NCBI GenBank assembly: GCA_905331475.1
Contig: CAJNYU010001434.1
Location: forward strand, 66,657-130,656
DNA: 64,000 bases
Source of the DNA: Rotaria socialis
Taxonomy: Eukaryota > Rotifera > Eurotatoria > Philodinida > Philodinidae
Direction of reading: 5' to 3'
The stretch's first letter is position 1. Every line of letters starts with the position of its first letter. Shown piece by piece: positions 35,146-46,570 of this stretch. The translations under genes and the position numbers were made by a program. The notes below the pieces were generated by a model. The model had not been told where the DNA came from. It made no database searches and saw nothing but the letters and a program-made list of their open reading frames with translations.

Positions 35146-36664
35146 ATGGCTAGTGGTTGCGAATTTCAATTTATGGAATATGTCGCCGAACAGTCCATTG
35201 ACCCAAATTTAGTATGCAGTATTTGTCACAAGGCTTTTAACGATCCAGTGTGTACACCGTGTGATCATACTTTCGGTCGCGCGTGTATCACGCATTGGCT
35301 TGATGTAAGTGCGAATCATTCATGCCCTGTGTGCGTTGAGAGCCCTTTGACAGTTGATAAGCTTACAGTGGCTAGTCGACTGTTGCGAAATATGCTTGAT
35401 CCACTTCGTGTTACTTGCACATTATGTGGACAAACGGACTTGCAACGTGGTAATTTTGAACATCACCTGAACAAAGTTTGTTCAAAAATGGTGATTGAAT
35501 GTATCGCTAGTGACATAAAATGCCCTTGGCAAGGAATACGCGATGAACTACAGGATCATGTTAGAACATGTGTTTTCGAACTATTGCGACCAGTATTGTC
35601 TTCAATAATCGCTGAAAATCGAAAACTTAACGATCAAGTTCGTCAGCATGAAGATGAAATCAATAAACTAAAGCAAGCATTAAATCCACTACAAATTGGT
35701 AATTAGAATGTTTTTTTCTATAAATTATCGAAGAGCACGTTTTTTAATTGTGAGTTCTATTTTTTTTAGCACCGAGAAGTGAGTATGGCGATGATAGTGA
35801 TGATACTTCTTCAATAGCTTCGGAAATATCTACAACTGATAATGGTGTGAAAGAAGAAGACACTATATACATAAGAAATCTACCCGCTACTGTGAAATTC
35901 AATGATCTATTTGATTTATTTTCAAAATTTGGTCGCATCAAGGTATACTTCAGAGTCATGTATATTTACAAGAAGTTTTCGATTATAGCTATTTATAAAC
36001 CACACAGATATTTTAAGCTGGATACATCTAAATTTTAGTGGATATGAAATAAATAGTAATTCTAGTTATTTCTGTGACACGCATTCGTACAGATTTTTGC
36101 CAAAAGGGAATCAGTTTTGTTGCTAGGACTCCATGGTCGCTGTTTAATCTACGACATTTTGTTTGTATATTAACGAATCTATATTTTTCTAGTTCAATCC
36201 AAACAATAAAAAAACGGACATCTTTATATTAAAAAACAAACAAAAGAAAGATGGTCCATGTGGCGCTAAAGTGGCTTTTGTTGATAAGGAATCGGCAGAT
36301 GCTGCAGTTTTGGCATACAACGGTAGATAAAAGCTTCCAATTAGGTAAAATAATTTCATAGTATTCTTTTATGCACAGGTAAACATATTCAACAGTGGAA
36401 TACACGCATTCAAGTAAGTATATCGTATCGAAAGAGAAAAAATCCAGCATATTTCAGTGGAGCTCATTTTCGTAAGTGAAAATTCCTATTCCTATTAGTC
36501 ATTCATTTTACTCGTATTTAGAAGACAACGCTCATGCTTCTCAAGAAGCTAAACCAACTGCAGATCATGAGAAATTTTCAAGACAGGCTCCGAATGTTGC
36601 CACGACAGTGAATCCACCAACATCACAACCTGAAAAAACTCAAAGAACAAAAAAAAATAAATAA
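35146..36664 (+). CDS. RING/TRAF-type zinc-finger protein fused to an RRM, five exons
   Basis: Exons: 35146-35698, 35770-35942, 36193-36322, 36379-36471 and 36522-36664. All are GT-AG and in frame, giving 363 aa. A RING finger spans residues 24-63 (C24, C27, C39, H41, C47, C60, C63). The ligand expected at position 44 (HTFCRAC in relatives) is Gly44. Residues about 91-142 carry a TRAF-type zinc finger (CTLCGQTDLQ, HHLNKVC, CPWQG, HVRTC), and residues about 150-180 form a coiled coil. After an acidic Ser/Asp linker, residues about 215-300 form an RRM with RNP2-like TIYIRNL and a FUS/EWS-like NNKKTDIF ... GAKVAFVDKESADAAV. The tail is Pro/Lys-rich. The N-terminal half resembles ubiquitin ligases of the TRAF/RNF41 type. 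Role in RNA-linked ubiquitylation is inference. Confidence 0.82.
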
Positions 36665-36879
36665 AAGGTCTGCTTAAAACAAATACTGATAATTAAAACT
36701 CATTTGCTTTTCTTCGAACAGAAGACAATCACCTCAATTTTCATGCTGCCCTCACGTCAAAACATTTGAACAAACGGTATTCAAACAAAATAAAAATATT
36801 ATTTGAATTATTCTTTACAAATATCCTTTTTTTCTGAAAATAAACTGTTCCCTCTACTGAAAGGAGGGTCTTAAGAAAA

Positions 36880-37167
36880 GGGTGTGGGTGATGGATACTA
36901 TGAAGGAGTGCTCAAATATGGGTGCGGGTGAAGGGTATATACGTATTAATATGTCGCATATATCGGAAAGTTAAATTAAAACTAAATCTCGGAATAGATT
37001 TAGTTTTAGTTTAAGTTTTTTTTCTTCATTTATATTCGAACTCGAATTAGACAGCTACTCCCTCAAATGGGAGGTAATGAATTAAAACGATTTTCAAGGG
37101 TCTTTCTCCATTGATTTCGGGGTGTGGGTGTGGATGTGGACGCTTCGTAATAATACACCCACACCCA
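36880..37167. repeat. dispersed patches of telomere-like GT-rich repeat
   Basis: Short runs close to TGTGGG/GGGTGTGGGTG stand at 36880-36894, 36920-36935 and 37119-37140, with the complementary ACACCCACACCC at 37155-37167. Similar patches lie at 38191-38220, 38239-38257 and 40074-40106. The bdelloid telomeric repeat is TGTGGG (established for Adineta). These are only one to four degenerate units each, so they may be remnants of telomere-associated retroelements or simple sequence. Confidence 0.45.
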
Positions 37168-37963
37168 AAATATACAACAATAAACCCCGATCATCATTTG
37201 CTTGTAGTTGAATTCAACGGAAGTTTTCTTCGATTCATTTTAGTTAAAAAAATTATATCAAAGTCATACATATGTGTAACGGTATTTACCGTTACGGCTC
37301 ACTTTATCCTCTTCGCTGTATCCTATGTTTGTGCATTGACCTGATGAACTTTCATTGTTCTATTGCGTGACCGTTCCTTCTTTGTCTATATCCGCCCAAT
37401 TGTGATCGCTTTCGCGTATATAAGGGAATGTAACTAAAGGAAATGCACGACTAGAGATGTGCAGATGACACAATACACCATCATGCCGACGGGCATAGGC
37501 GACACTCTCTATGTTTGTCACAATATGTTCAAAGAACAATTGTTAAAATCAATTGAAGCTTTTCTTCTAAAAAAATGAAATGTCGAATATGATCACATGC
37601 ATTGCGAACTGAAAAATATGACGATAGCGATGAAAATATTGAGTAAACAAAGCTCAGTAATTATTGTTTTCAGTTGCAATAATCATAATTTATGTTTATT
37701 TGCTTAACAATGTATAAAAACATTTGAATTAACATCAACATTCAGTGAACAATATATTTACGAGTCATAGTTATGTGTAAGGGAGAGAATCAAAGAAAAA
37801 ATAGTAAAGGTTTCAAAATCTAAACACCTTACATTTCAATAAAGTAACCAAGAGACCCGAACATCGTTAAGGAATCGCTCTTTCAAGATAGTTTAACTTG
37901 TCTGCATATAAAATGAAGAACTATCAAATTTTTCAGTTCAGTCTAATTCACGACTGTACGAGT

Positions 37964-38492
37964 GATGGCATAATCCCATTACACCGGGTAACGACTTTTC
38001 TAGTACAACGCGAGTCCTCGCTGCGATTCCCTAAAATAATTCCCTCGTGCAGACAACGCCGTGCCACTGCACTACATTCCCTATGACTATATGATAGAAG
38101 TTGAGGAATGTGAGTGAATTTGGTGCAATGACAATCATGAAGCGATGTTGCAAAGTTATTTATCTTAGCGGAAAATGTGCTTCATTCTAATTGGGGTTGG
38201 GGGTGTGGGAGTAGGTGATGGTGTCGTATCTTCTCAAGCACATCCACACCCACACCGTCATATCGATAGCCATTGCACCAAAAGTCATTACACTAAATTC
38301 ACTCACATTCCTCAACTTCTATCATATAGTCATATCGATAGTGATTACACTAAATGGACTGATAGTTGTTACCTCATAGCAAGTATACTTTAGCTAGTGA
38401 AAATATATCTAGTTCATCTGAGTTGGACACTCGTTGGGTATTATGACGGTTGATTCGCGTTACCCCATGTTTAGTTTAAGTATTATGACATC
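37964..38492. mobile_element. hAT-type non-autonomous element related to the one at 3826
   Basis: The left end near 37961 reads GAGTGATGGCATAATCCC followed by GGGTAACG. The right end, read in reverse from about 38495, is CATAGATGTCATAATACTT followed by GGGTAACGCG. Both match the 3826-4532 element (GAGGGATGTCATAATATCC, GGGTATCG). Internal arms containing TTGAGGAATGTGAGTGAATT (about 38101) are inverted at about 38295-38320 and again resemble the arms of that element. No clean 8-bp duplication was found. It carries telomere-like patches and a tRNA-like stretch inside. Confidence 0.6.
38001..38082 (-). other. tRNA-like stretch within the hAT-type element
   Basis: On the minus strand from 38082, GGGAATGTAGTGCAGTGGCA resembles a tRNA acceptor and D-arm (A box TAGCTCAGTGGT). 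A T-arm-like hairpin GCGAGGACTCGC follows near 38010-38021. The anticodon region does not fold convincingly, so this is not called as a functional tRNA. It could be a tRNA-derived SINE head. Confidence 0.25.
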
Positions 38493-39833
38493 TATGATTC
38501 AATGAACATTTAGAAATAATACGAGTACTTTTTTTTTCATCGAAATCATTTTGTTTAGTTGCATATTGTTCATGAACTTGTGTACCACCAATTTGAATAG
38601 CAACATTAACAGTATCGGGTAATTTAGCACCTAAACATTGACCTTCCACGAGTGATGTACTAGTATGAATTACAACAGTTTGAATTCGCATTTTCTTCTC
38701 CAGCATCTGAACGTTCACTATTCACATTGTAGACAACTATAATCAACTATCTAACATTTGATTGCATATTAGTATGCCATATCTACTTCACCACATCGAT
38801 TTTGAATCAAATATGTTGTATGTTATAGAACTAAATAAAATATAAGCATTCCTTCGACGGAACGAAAGATAACTTGGCTCATGTAAGACAGAATAATATT
38901 TAATACGCACTACACAATCTTTACTACTACTACTACTGTTCTAGATAGAAAAGACAGAATGAATTTCACCTCAAAAGCATTGCCATATGAGTAATTGCTA
39001 GTGACTTCGCAACCATTGTCTGTGCTGGACCAGGAATTTCTTTTGTAGTAACTTAATTCGTCGCCTGAACTAAAAATGAGTCTATTAAATAAAAAAAAAG
39101 TACAAGCACACATACTTCTGGTGTAATAAATTTGAACAATGCTTCCTAGAATTAAAAAATAAACCAGATCAACCTATCATTTAAAAGATAAAAACTACAT
39201 ACCTTGACAAGCAGCTGGTCCTGAACGATCTTTTCTTGGATCATCATAACCAGGGGTACTCATTGGAATAAACTAAAATATATTTATAATCAGTTATTCG
39301 TTTGAGTTAAAGAATGAATATGTGAAATAAATAAATATTTGACCATATGAAAATAAATAAGTTCCTATCAAACACGCATACATGATCATAGAGTTCTTCT
39401 AAACAAAAACAAGCGTAAGAATAAAACATAGTTGATTGTATAACATAGAAAATTGATCGTCTAATTTTTGTGTTTTTCTTTTTCAACCATGCAATATGTT
39501 CCTCATCAAATGAGGATGCTAGCAAATTTGTATTTAATTTAGATAATACTTTCTTGTTGCATACATTTTAAATCGTCAACGTCACGTCACGTCAAAATTC
39601 TTCTTTATTCATATAATTTGTTTCTAAGGATGCGAAGCCGGATAGAAGTTCGATAATACCCGATTTTATCTACATATGAAAATCATGATAGAATTGAATT
39701 TATTTGAGAGGAAAAAAATCACCTGTTCAAATTTTCAATTCTTATTGGAGCTTGTTTTACACAGTCATTTTCAACAATCGATGTTGCTTCACCAATAATA
39801 ACATTCAAATAAAAATCGAGTCTCCAAAAATTG
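38476..39833 (-). pseudogene. unrecognised multi-exon gene, apparently truncated or decaying
   Basis: Several coding-like exons follow each other on the minus strand. One near 39815-39720 ends IVENDCVKQAPIRIENLN before a GTGATT donor. Another (about 39550-39382) contains LLASSFDEEHIAWLKKKNTK and ends LEELYDH before GTATGC. The next, 39271-39203, reads FIPMSTPGYDDPRKDRSGPA. A short exon follows near 39147-39117 (SIVQIYYTR), then one at about 39054-38971 (DELSYYKRNSWSSTDNGCEV). The last reading frame (about 38718-38476) has SLVEGQCLGAKLPDTVNVAI, and its final five residues and stop lie in the terminus of the transposon ending at 38492. Two joins hit stops with canonical sites, so I favour a pseudogene or truncated gene, though a mis-predicted intact gene is possible. 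No family recognised. Confidence 0.4.
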
Positions 39834-39849
39834 GTCGAATGAAAAATGG

Positions 39850-40783
39850 TCGAAAATTTTGTAATAGAAGAACAAAAGCTTCTTTTAAAGCAGCCCGAAC
39901 TTTGTAGCGTAAAGCTGAAACTAGCACTAATTGCATTATAATGTTAATATTAGAGGTAAATAGTGATTCGGACAAATAAATTAGGCATGCATAATAAACG
40001 AAAAGTAGTTTAGAATTTACGAAGAAGACTTTCTAATTATTTTAGTAATGTTGCCTGTTTTGAGAACACTGTGACCACCTCAACCACACCCGCACCTACA
40101 CCCTCAAGATAGGTGTTTCAATCGAAATGTTTCAAAACGACAGAACAGACTTCTCATGAACCTTTGGTTTATTAAAAGAATCAAATTAAATATTAAAAAC
40201 TCTCTCGAACTAAGCAATATACTACATATGAAACTGCCAATGAGATTTTAGTAATTGAATCTAAATAAAAGGTCATCCAACAATCCACATCCAGCTATAC
40301 ACAATAGCTACTACGTTGGATACACTTATCACTACAGAAAGACATGGAAAATAGCATTGTTGAATTCTTACGCCAAAACTTGTATGATTGTTTCAGTAGA
40401 GGATTAGCGACGCTTACGTCGCGTTACTTGTAATTTAGCTTAGTTCGAGAATATCCTCTTACGTCTTAGACATCATAGTCAAGAGTAAGAAAATATTTAA
40501 ATGATTGCCTCATAATTTTCTTCTTTTTTTGACAAAATTAATATTCATCTTTTGCAACTATTCACTTATCTATGAATAAATCGTTTTTCAGGATGTTATG
40601 TTGTCACTGAATCTTAATAAAAACAAAAATATCAATTACGTGCTATTTGATTGCTTAGTGGCGGATTATATAGGAAAAGATCGGATTTATTAGTGCCAAA
40701 GTTGTTTATTGGATTTGATGAGATTATTCATGATCGAAATGTTCAATGAATTACAAGGTATGGATGTATTAATAAATGACTAC
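39850..40783. other. intergenic region
   Basis: AT-rich sequence with a C-rich telomere-like patch at 40074-40106 and the palindromic GCGACGCTTACGTCGC near 40408. It ends with the 8-bp repeat ATGACTAC that borders the next transposon. No gene supported. Confidence 0.45.
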
Positions 40784-42172
40784 CAGGGATCCGCGAGTCA
40801 GTCAAAAATATGACTCGCCACCGCCTCGTCTCACCTCGCTTAGTATCTATCCTAAAAAAAATGACCTTTTTAGGTAGTTTCTCAGCCCCCTACAACAATT
40901 ACTATCTTTTACTTCTTTATATCTTATTAAATATTGTTAGTACATATAAATAAGTTGAAAAAAGTTACAAAAATTAAATGACTGAACTAGATCGAATAGA
41001 TAAATATATATTTAGAGTAAAATTCTAATTCTAATCTTATTGGTCTGAGCTAGAATTCAAATACAGACCAAGATTGTTTTCGGGCAGTATTGGAATCTTG
41101 ATTTTGCCGAGAAAAAATTATGATTCGACTAGAGATAAATTCATATAGTCATGTGTTTTACTCAAAAGTGTAGTGAAATGAAGAAAAAAGAAAACTTAAG
41201 TGTCAGTTATCGTATCGATAGAGACCTGCCCGGGTCTCATGAGTTCTGAGAAATAGCGGAATCGGAGCGCTTGATATATAGAAAATAGACTTATATGATA
41301 CTCTGGCGTACAACTCTCACACCCACAGCTTCTACTGTTGGAACTGAAATAGACGATAAAAACTTTGATTCGTAAAATCTATATAAAATGAAAAAGGTAT
41401 TGTTTAATGATATTAGTTATTGTCCCAAACATATATGCATGTGTGTTTAGTCGTTCATTCTTTCGATTAGTTACGTTTCATCGCCAATAGATACTCCAAA
41501 ATCAAATCTGCAGTGAAATTCTAAGATCTCAATATCGATTCACCATTCATTTATAAAAATAAATGTGGAAACTTCGGATTTCATCCGAGAGTTATGTGTA
41601 CTGCAAAAAGTGCATGCGACATATGAGTCATTCTAGAATGCCTGAACACGAAAATTATCATGAGAAACTAGACAATTTGATTTCTGGATGCAGTTTTTGT
41701 GAATTTTGAGACGTTTTTCAGGCGATGTTTCGTTAGAAAGCTATGACTTAGTTCAAAACTAATATCAGATTTAGAATCAGCGTTAAAAACTGAGTCGATT
41801 TATATATGTTGTGAATAATTCTGAGAAAATTTTTTTTTTGGAAAATCCCTGTACTCCCCCTCAGGGATGGTCTGATCAAAAATGACAATTTTTTCGACAA
41901 CTCAGCCATTTCTTGACGGATCCTTCTCATCTTCGAACTCGACCTAGATATTGATAAGACAATTCTGTGCACAAAATTTCAGCTCAATCGAATGTAATTG
42001 TGAAGAGTTATCGAATAAACGGACGGCCGGACACACTGACCGATTCTATAGTGTACTCTTTTTTTTTTGAGTACACAAAAAATGACATTGTCAGTATAGG
42101 CGAGTTAAAAAAATCAACTCATACTCGCTGCAGTGCAAAGAATGCCGTCTCATGGCGAGTCTCGGATATCTG
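40784..42172. mobile_element. 1.39-kb hAT-type element with perfect 8-bp target duplication
   Basis: ATGACTAC stands immediately left (40776-40783) and right (42173-42180). The ends CAGGGATCCGCGAGTC and CAGATATCCGAGACTC (right end reversed) match at 12 of 16 positions and begin with CAG, as hAT termini do. Inside are a GAGACCTGCCCGGGTCTC palindrome near 41220 and a hairpin GTGTACTC(T)nGAGTACAC near 42053-42077. There is also a CAGCTCAATCGAATG...ACGGACGGCCGGACAC stretch at 41981-42038. No transposase is recognisable, so it is non-autonomous or decayed. Confidence 0.72.
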
Positions 42173-42477
42173 ATGACTACAATTGAGGATGTAGTTGAGT
42201 GAAGATGGTAGTGATGATGGCATGAAAACTCTTCTCAATATTTATTCGAGTTCATCCACATCTATAAGCATAATTTCGTCAACGTCCTCAAGCGTTGAAA
42301 TATTTTTTTAACCATCAATCATTTATAGAGAGTAATAGCTGGTGATTTCTGTCTAGAGCTTTCCTTTGCATGAATTTTATTAATAAGCCTTGATTCGAAA
42401 ATACAACATCTGGAGATAAAAAGCGACGAAGATAAGAGTTATTTTCTACTATGGCATTTCTTCATTGATAATATGAA
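42173..42477. other. short intergenic region
   Basis: Contains the right-hand target duplication of the hAT-type element and the 3' flank of the C2 gene. Nothing else seen. Confidence 0.5.
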
Positions 42478-42914
42478 TTACGATGGCTAGAATAAATGAA
42501 AAAACAATTAGTAATGAAAACGTCATCGATTCCAGAATTACTCACTCTAAAATTCATAATGACATGGATCTCGCCATGGGATGACAATCCAAGCATCGTC
42601 GGTAATTTCACCCATTCGTCGAATTTTCCGTCGTCGAAAACATTTTTCAATTTGACTTTACACTTGCCTATTGAATCGCGATCACCTACATCGTCATCGT
42701 AGACATCAAAATGAATAGTATCATCGCCATGATGAAGATTGAAAGTAAACCGTTCATTCCAAACAGGATCATTTGTATTCGAAACAGTGGTGGTCTTTTG
42801 TTTATACTTTTTATCTACGTAGACTTCAACATAAGCATCGTTTTTACCAAAAGTATCTTCATCTTTAAGACGACGTCCTCCTGCAATAATTACTTCGAGT
42901 GTACCGTTCGGCAT
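42478..42914 (-). CDS. single C2-domain protein, two exons with a 9-nt last exon
   Basis: Exons in coding order are 42914-42546 and 42486-42478, joined across a 59-bp GTGAGT...TTCTAG intron in phase 0. The product is 125 aa, ending MNFRPS. One C2 domain fills residues 3-120: GTLEVIIAGGRRLKDEDTFG, then KNDAYVEVYV, TTTVSNTNDPVWNERFTFNL, then FDVYDDDVGDRDSIGK. The calcium-binding loop acidic residues are kept (DED...D in loop 1, D-x-DDD...D in loop 3), so calcium-dependent phospholipid binding is likely. There is no signal peptide or TM segment, so it is cytosolic. Reading through without splicing gives a longer 150-residue frame with an unlikely tail, which is why the splice was preferred. Confidence 0.85.
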
Positions 42915-43017
42915 GATAGCTATTAATAAATGCTTCTATCGAGCGCACGAGTCGGTTTTATATTCATGTAATACGAGTCAATAGGTGCCTTATATTTGCG
43001 CATCAGTATTTGATGAA

Positions 43018-44031
43018 TCATTCGAATATTTTTTTTCTTGTTGTTTCAAGATTACGTGTTTCAATCAGAGAGTCATGTGCATTAAACAAAACCTCATGTT
43101 GACCTACGGTAAATATTTGACACTCCACTGACGATCCTGTATCGCATTGTGAAAAAAAAATAGTGAAAATAGCAATGACTGACATCGACACTAGCTCTAT
43201 TATCCGCAGAGCAAAATGAATTTCACGTATAACTGCGTAGTATAATATATCAGCTAACATTGCACATGCTTGAGTAACAATGCTCCTTTGAATAGTGAGA
43301 AAAATAGACGATAACCAAGAATTTTTTTGGCAAATGTCGACCAATTTGCTCAATGGCGCACTTTTTGGCTTTTTTCTTGCATTAATGAAGAGAATAAATA
43401 TAAGATAAGCATAACTCTAAAATTTTAGATAACAGTATGATCAATTATTAACATGTCTAGATAAAACAAGTAGATGTCATAGTCAAACTTATTCACGCGA
43501 GATCGATTTCACAATTATTGAAATTAAAGAAGGCTTGATAATAGAAGACGATAACGACTGCCTACATTTGTAAATTGAATTTGTCTACTCCTAGTCTCTG
43601 AGAGTTTGAATAGTAGGGCAGAATTCTGAACAGTTCATAGTGTGAAAGTATCCTGCATTTTTGTTTGCAACAAATTTTTCATCAGTAATTTGCATAAAAT
43701 ACTTCAAGAAGTACAGTAATACTAGTGATAATTATCTGACGGCAGAATCGGTCGTTTCTTGTATTAAAATGAATTTTGATTTAAAAAAAACTATGGAAAG
43801 TAATTGTAGAATTTATATGATTTGTTATTGAAATGAACATTTTATAGCAAAACAGTCAGAAAAACCGATTAACTATTCTGTTTCTACCAACTGCAGTACA
43901 TCAATTCTAATATACCACTGAAAAATAATGCATGCAAAATAACAACAAAATTTTACTTATATATTTACCATTAAGAAGAAAGCAAAAAGCATTGCCGATA
44001 TTGTATTACAAGAGTTCGTAATCGATCTCAT
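43018..44031 (-). CDS. small predicted membrane protein, two exons
   Basis: Exons in coding order are 44031-43969 and 43416-43018, joined in phase 0 across a 552-bp GTAAAT...TTTTAG intron; the product is 153 aa. Exon 1 encodes MRSITNSCNTISAMLFAFFL and continues into a hydrophobic stretch (YAYLIFILFI), forming one TM segment. A basic KKPK patch follows, then an amphipathic part, and a second TM near residues 92-112 (IIELVSMSVIAIFTIFF). The tail is polar. The open frame of exon 2 has no ATG of its own, and the splice supplies one. No family recognised. The long intron makes the join less certain than others. Confidence 0.45.
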
Positions 44032-45530
44032 TTGGGTCGTAAATCATCTATAGTTTTTTTCTAATGTAAAAACTCGCTTATTCATCAAAACCTTGAATTT
44101 CGCCTATAAATAATTTTCTTTTGATCGTTTCTCTATGATATTGATCGGTATTTGTATACAAAGTAGTTCGCCATCAGTTAAGTAGTCTGCTATGTATTTA
44201 TAATTTTTTTATAATATCACGGCCTACAAAAGATCTATACAGTTATATGTCATACTATGAATAGACGGGCGTGACATCATAAAATATTCAGATGAATTCT
44301 CTTAGAAAACATTATCCATCAAGTATAAATAACTCGAACTATTACTGATTTTCTCTTCTTTCTTTTATATTTATGTATGTCAATATTAGCAGTATTTAAT
44401 GATTAAAAACAGAATAAATTTATTTCATTTTTATATGCACAAGCAGCAGGGGGTTTATATTGTTTTTCAAGATTATTTATACCATCGAATTTATATAGAT
44501 TACAATTCTTATCATTTCGTTCGAATAATAAAAACAGTTTTACGCTGTGAAAAGGTTTGCTGCGTGACTTAAACTGATCGATATTACACAGATATTTGCT
44601 TTTAAGAAATGAGGGTTGTAAAAAATTCTGCCATAGATAGTGTATATCACGTGCTATACTCTAAAATGTATTATACTTCAAAAGCACGTATGATTTTATA
44701 TTTGATAACGAGGATAAAAAAATTCAAAAAATATTTATTTTAGACATTCTAATGTAAATCCCTTTCTCTACGACGTGTATATCCAATGCATACATTGATG
44801 TAGTATCATTATAAATAGAAAAAAAACCTGAATAGTTTTTGTATGATAGCTGGACAAAGGAGAAAGTGGTAAGCAATCGTTTGATGTAACAATGAAAAAT
44901 ATATCCTATGCATAACACTACAAAGTATTGTCAATCTGTTTTGTTTTAATCATGATAGTGTATTCGTTTGACAAAAATACAATAAAACGACGGATTACAT
45001 ATTGGAAAAAATCCATTTGTTTCGTCGCAAAGGATTAGTAGATTGCCCAAAGCAAATATTTGGCATAGGGAATGGATCTTAATGCAACGAGAATAAATGT
45101 AATGCATCCTTTTGTTTTGTCTATGGTAGGTGCCATTTTATTAACTAGTGTTGTTTATTTCTTATGGGTGACGATAATTCGATATATATATAATATAAAA
45201 TTAAAATGTTTCAAAACATTAAATATTCGATTAAGGAATTAAAATATAATTTGTAGAAAAATCTCTGCATTGCTAACAATTGTCTCAAAATAACTGAATA
45301 ATTTTAAATTTTATTTCAGTCTAATTTCGTTTATGTTTGCCTCAACATCAATTGTGCTTACCTTTAACGTTAGCATCAATCATTTTAAAAATAGAGCATA
45401 TCATACTATTAATCATATTCCACCTGTTTATCTTCCGTTCAACACTCTTAATAAATGGCTTTTGTAATCAAATAATTTCTTCTTATTCAATACTTCATGT
45501 ATGCTGATATTGTGAGAATCCTGACAATTT
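44032..45530. other. intergenic region
   Basis: AT-rich DNA with no supported gene, repeat array or RNA gene. Confidence 0.5.
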
Positions 45531-46570
45531 TAGGTAAATGTGCATTCTGTTCAATGCACTGCAACAACATCAAAGAGTTAGCTATCAATGATGAAAAGAT
45601 CGAAATTGCAGCTAACACTTAATAATATTCCCGATAGCTTCATCAGATAACTTGACATTGCATTTATCAATATTCCTCAGATGAAAATAAAAATCCATGC
45701 AGCATCTATGAATAAATCAAACTTTCAAAATAAAAAAGGCATATAAAAAAGAATGAATTTACAAAGTACTCATTTAGAGAAAATATCTTTCTCTCTATCG
45801 TCTGTACAGCCTTTCTATTTCAGAAAAATATTTTCCCGCATACAGAAAGTCGTGCTACCATTTCTTCTGGTAATAGTACAGTGTTCTGGTATTTCTTCAA
45901 AGGTCGATCCTCCTTCTATAATACTTAAGTAATTTTCTATTTCTGTACTTATGAAACGGTTGGCAGTTCATGCAAAAGACTCCATACTAATTGTAAATGT
46001 CGTCTATATTGTTTAATTATCGGAAACATACGGCTTGAATAATAGAAAAAGAAATATTTATACACAATTCAACAGCTGGACTTTTTTAGACAATTGAATA
46101 TGAGTTTAAAAATAATCATTTTTAATGTTTATCGAATCTACTGCGTTGCTGTGATTTAAATGTAAAAGTACTACTTGAATCCATTACTGGTGTTTTGAGA
46201 TTATCAGTAACAGGATACATCAGGCTCATCAGGCGTTAAATACTGTTCTGAATGTTGAGTTTCATTGTCACCGCCTTTTTCTGTTGCCGTTGGTAGTATA
46301 TCATCAGTATTCTTTTGAAGTAATATCGTTTCGTGGTTCATTTTCTGTTGTTCTTTTGCAATCCGATGCTTTGTTTCAGGCAATGGAGATTTTGGACGAA
46401 GTTCATCTAGTTTTTTTCAATATCTTCAAGACTGCGTTCATTTTCATTATTTTCTTCGTTGCATTTTGTTTTCTGTGCTGATTGAAGTTTCGAAGTATCT
46501 CTTCATGATTTTTAGATTACCCACTTTTTCGATCTTCTTGATGTTTGAACATGATTGAAATTTGCCAAAA
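45530..46570. pseudogene. decayed coding fragments on both strands
   Basis: Three coding-like pieces are broken by frameshifts or stops. Plus strand, about 45536-45625, reads CNNIKELAINDEKIEIAAN before a stop, and the continuation in another frame gives LNNIPDSFI, which resembles extracellular LRR proteins. Minus strand, about 45985-45830, reads STEIENYLSIIEGGSTFEEI, and after a frame change LPEEMVARLSVCGKIF. Minus strand, about 46495-46205, reads NENERSLEDIEK, then after a one-base slip in an A-run KLDELRPKSPLPETKHRIAK, with a stop after TPDEPDVSCY. No family identified for the minus-strand pieces. Assembly errors could mimic single-base breaks, but several together suggest genuine decay. 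Confidence 0.35.
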
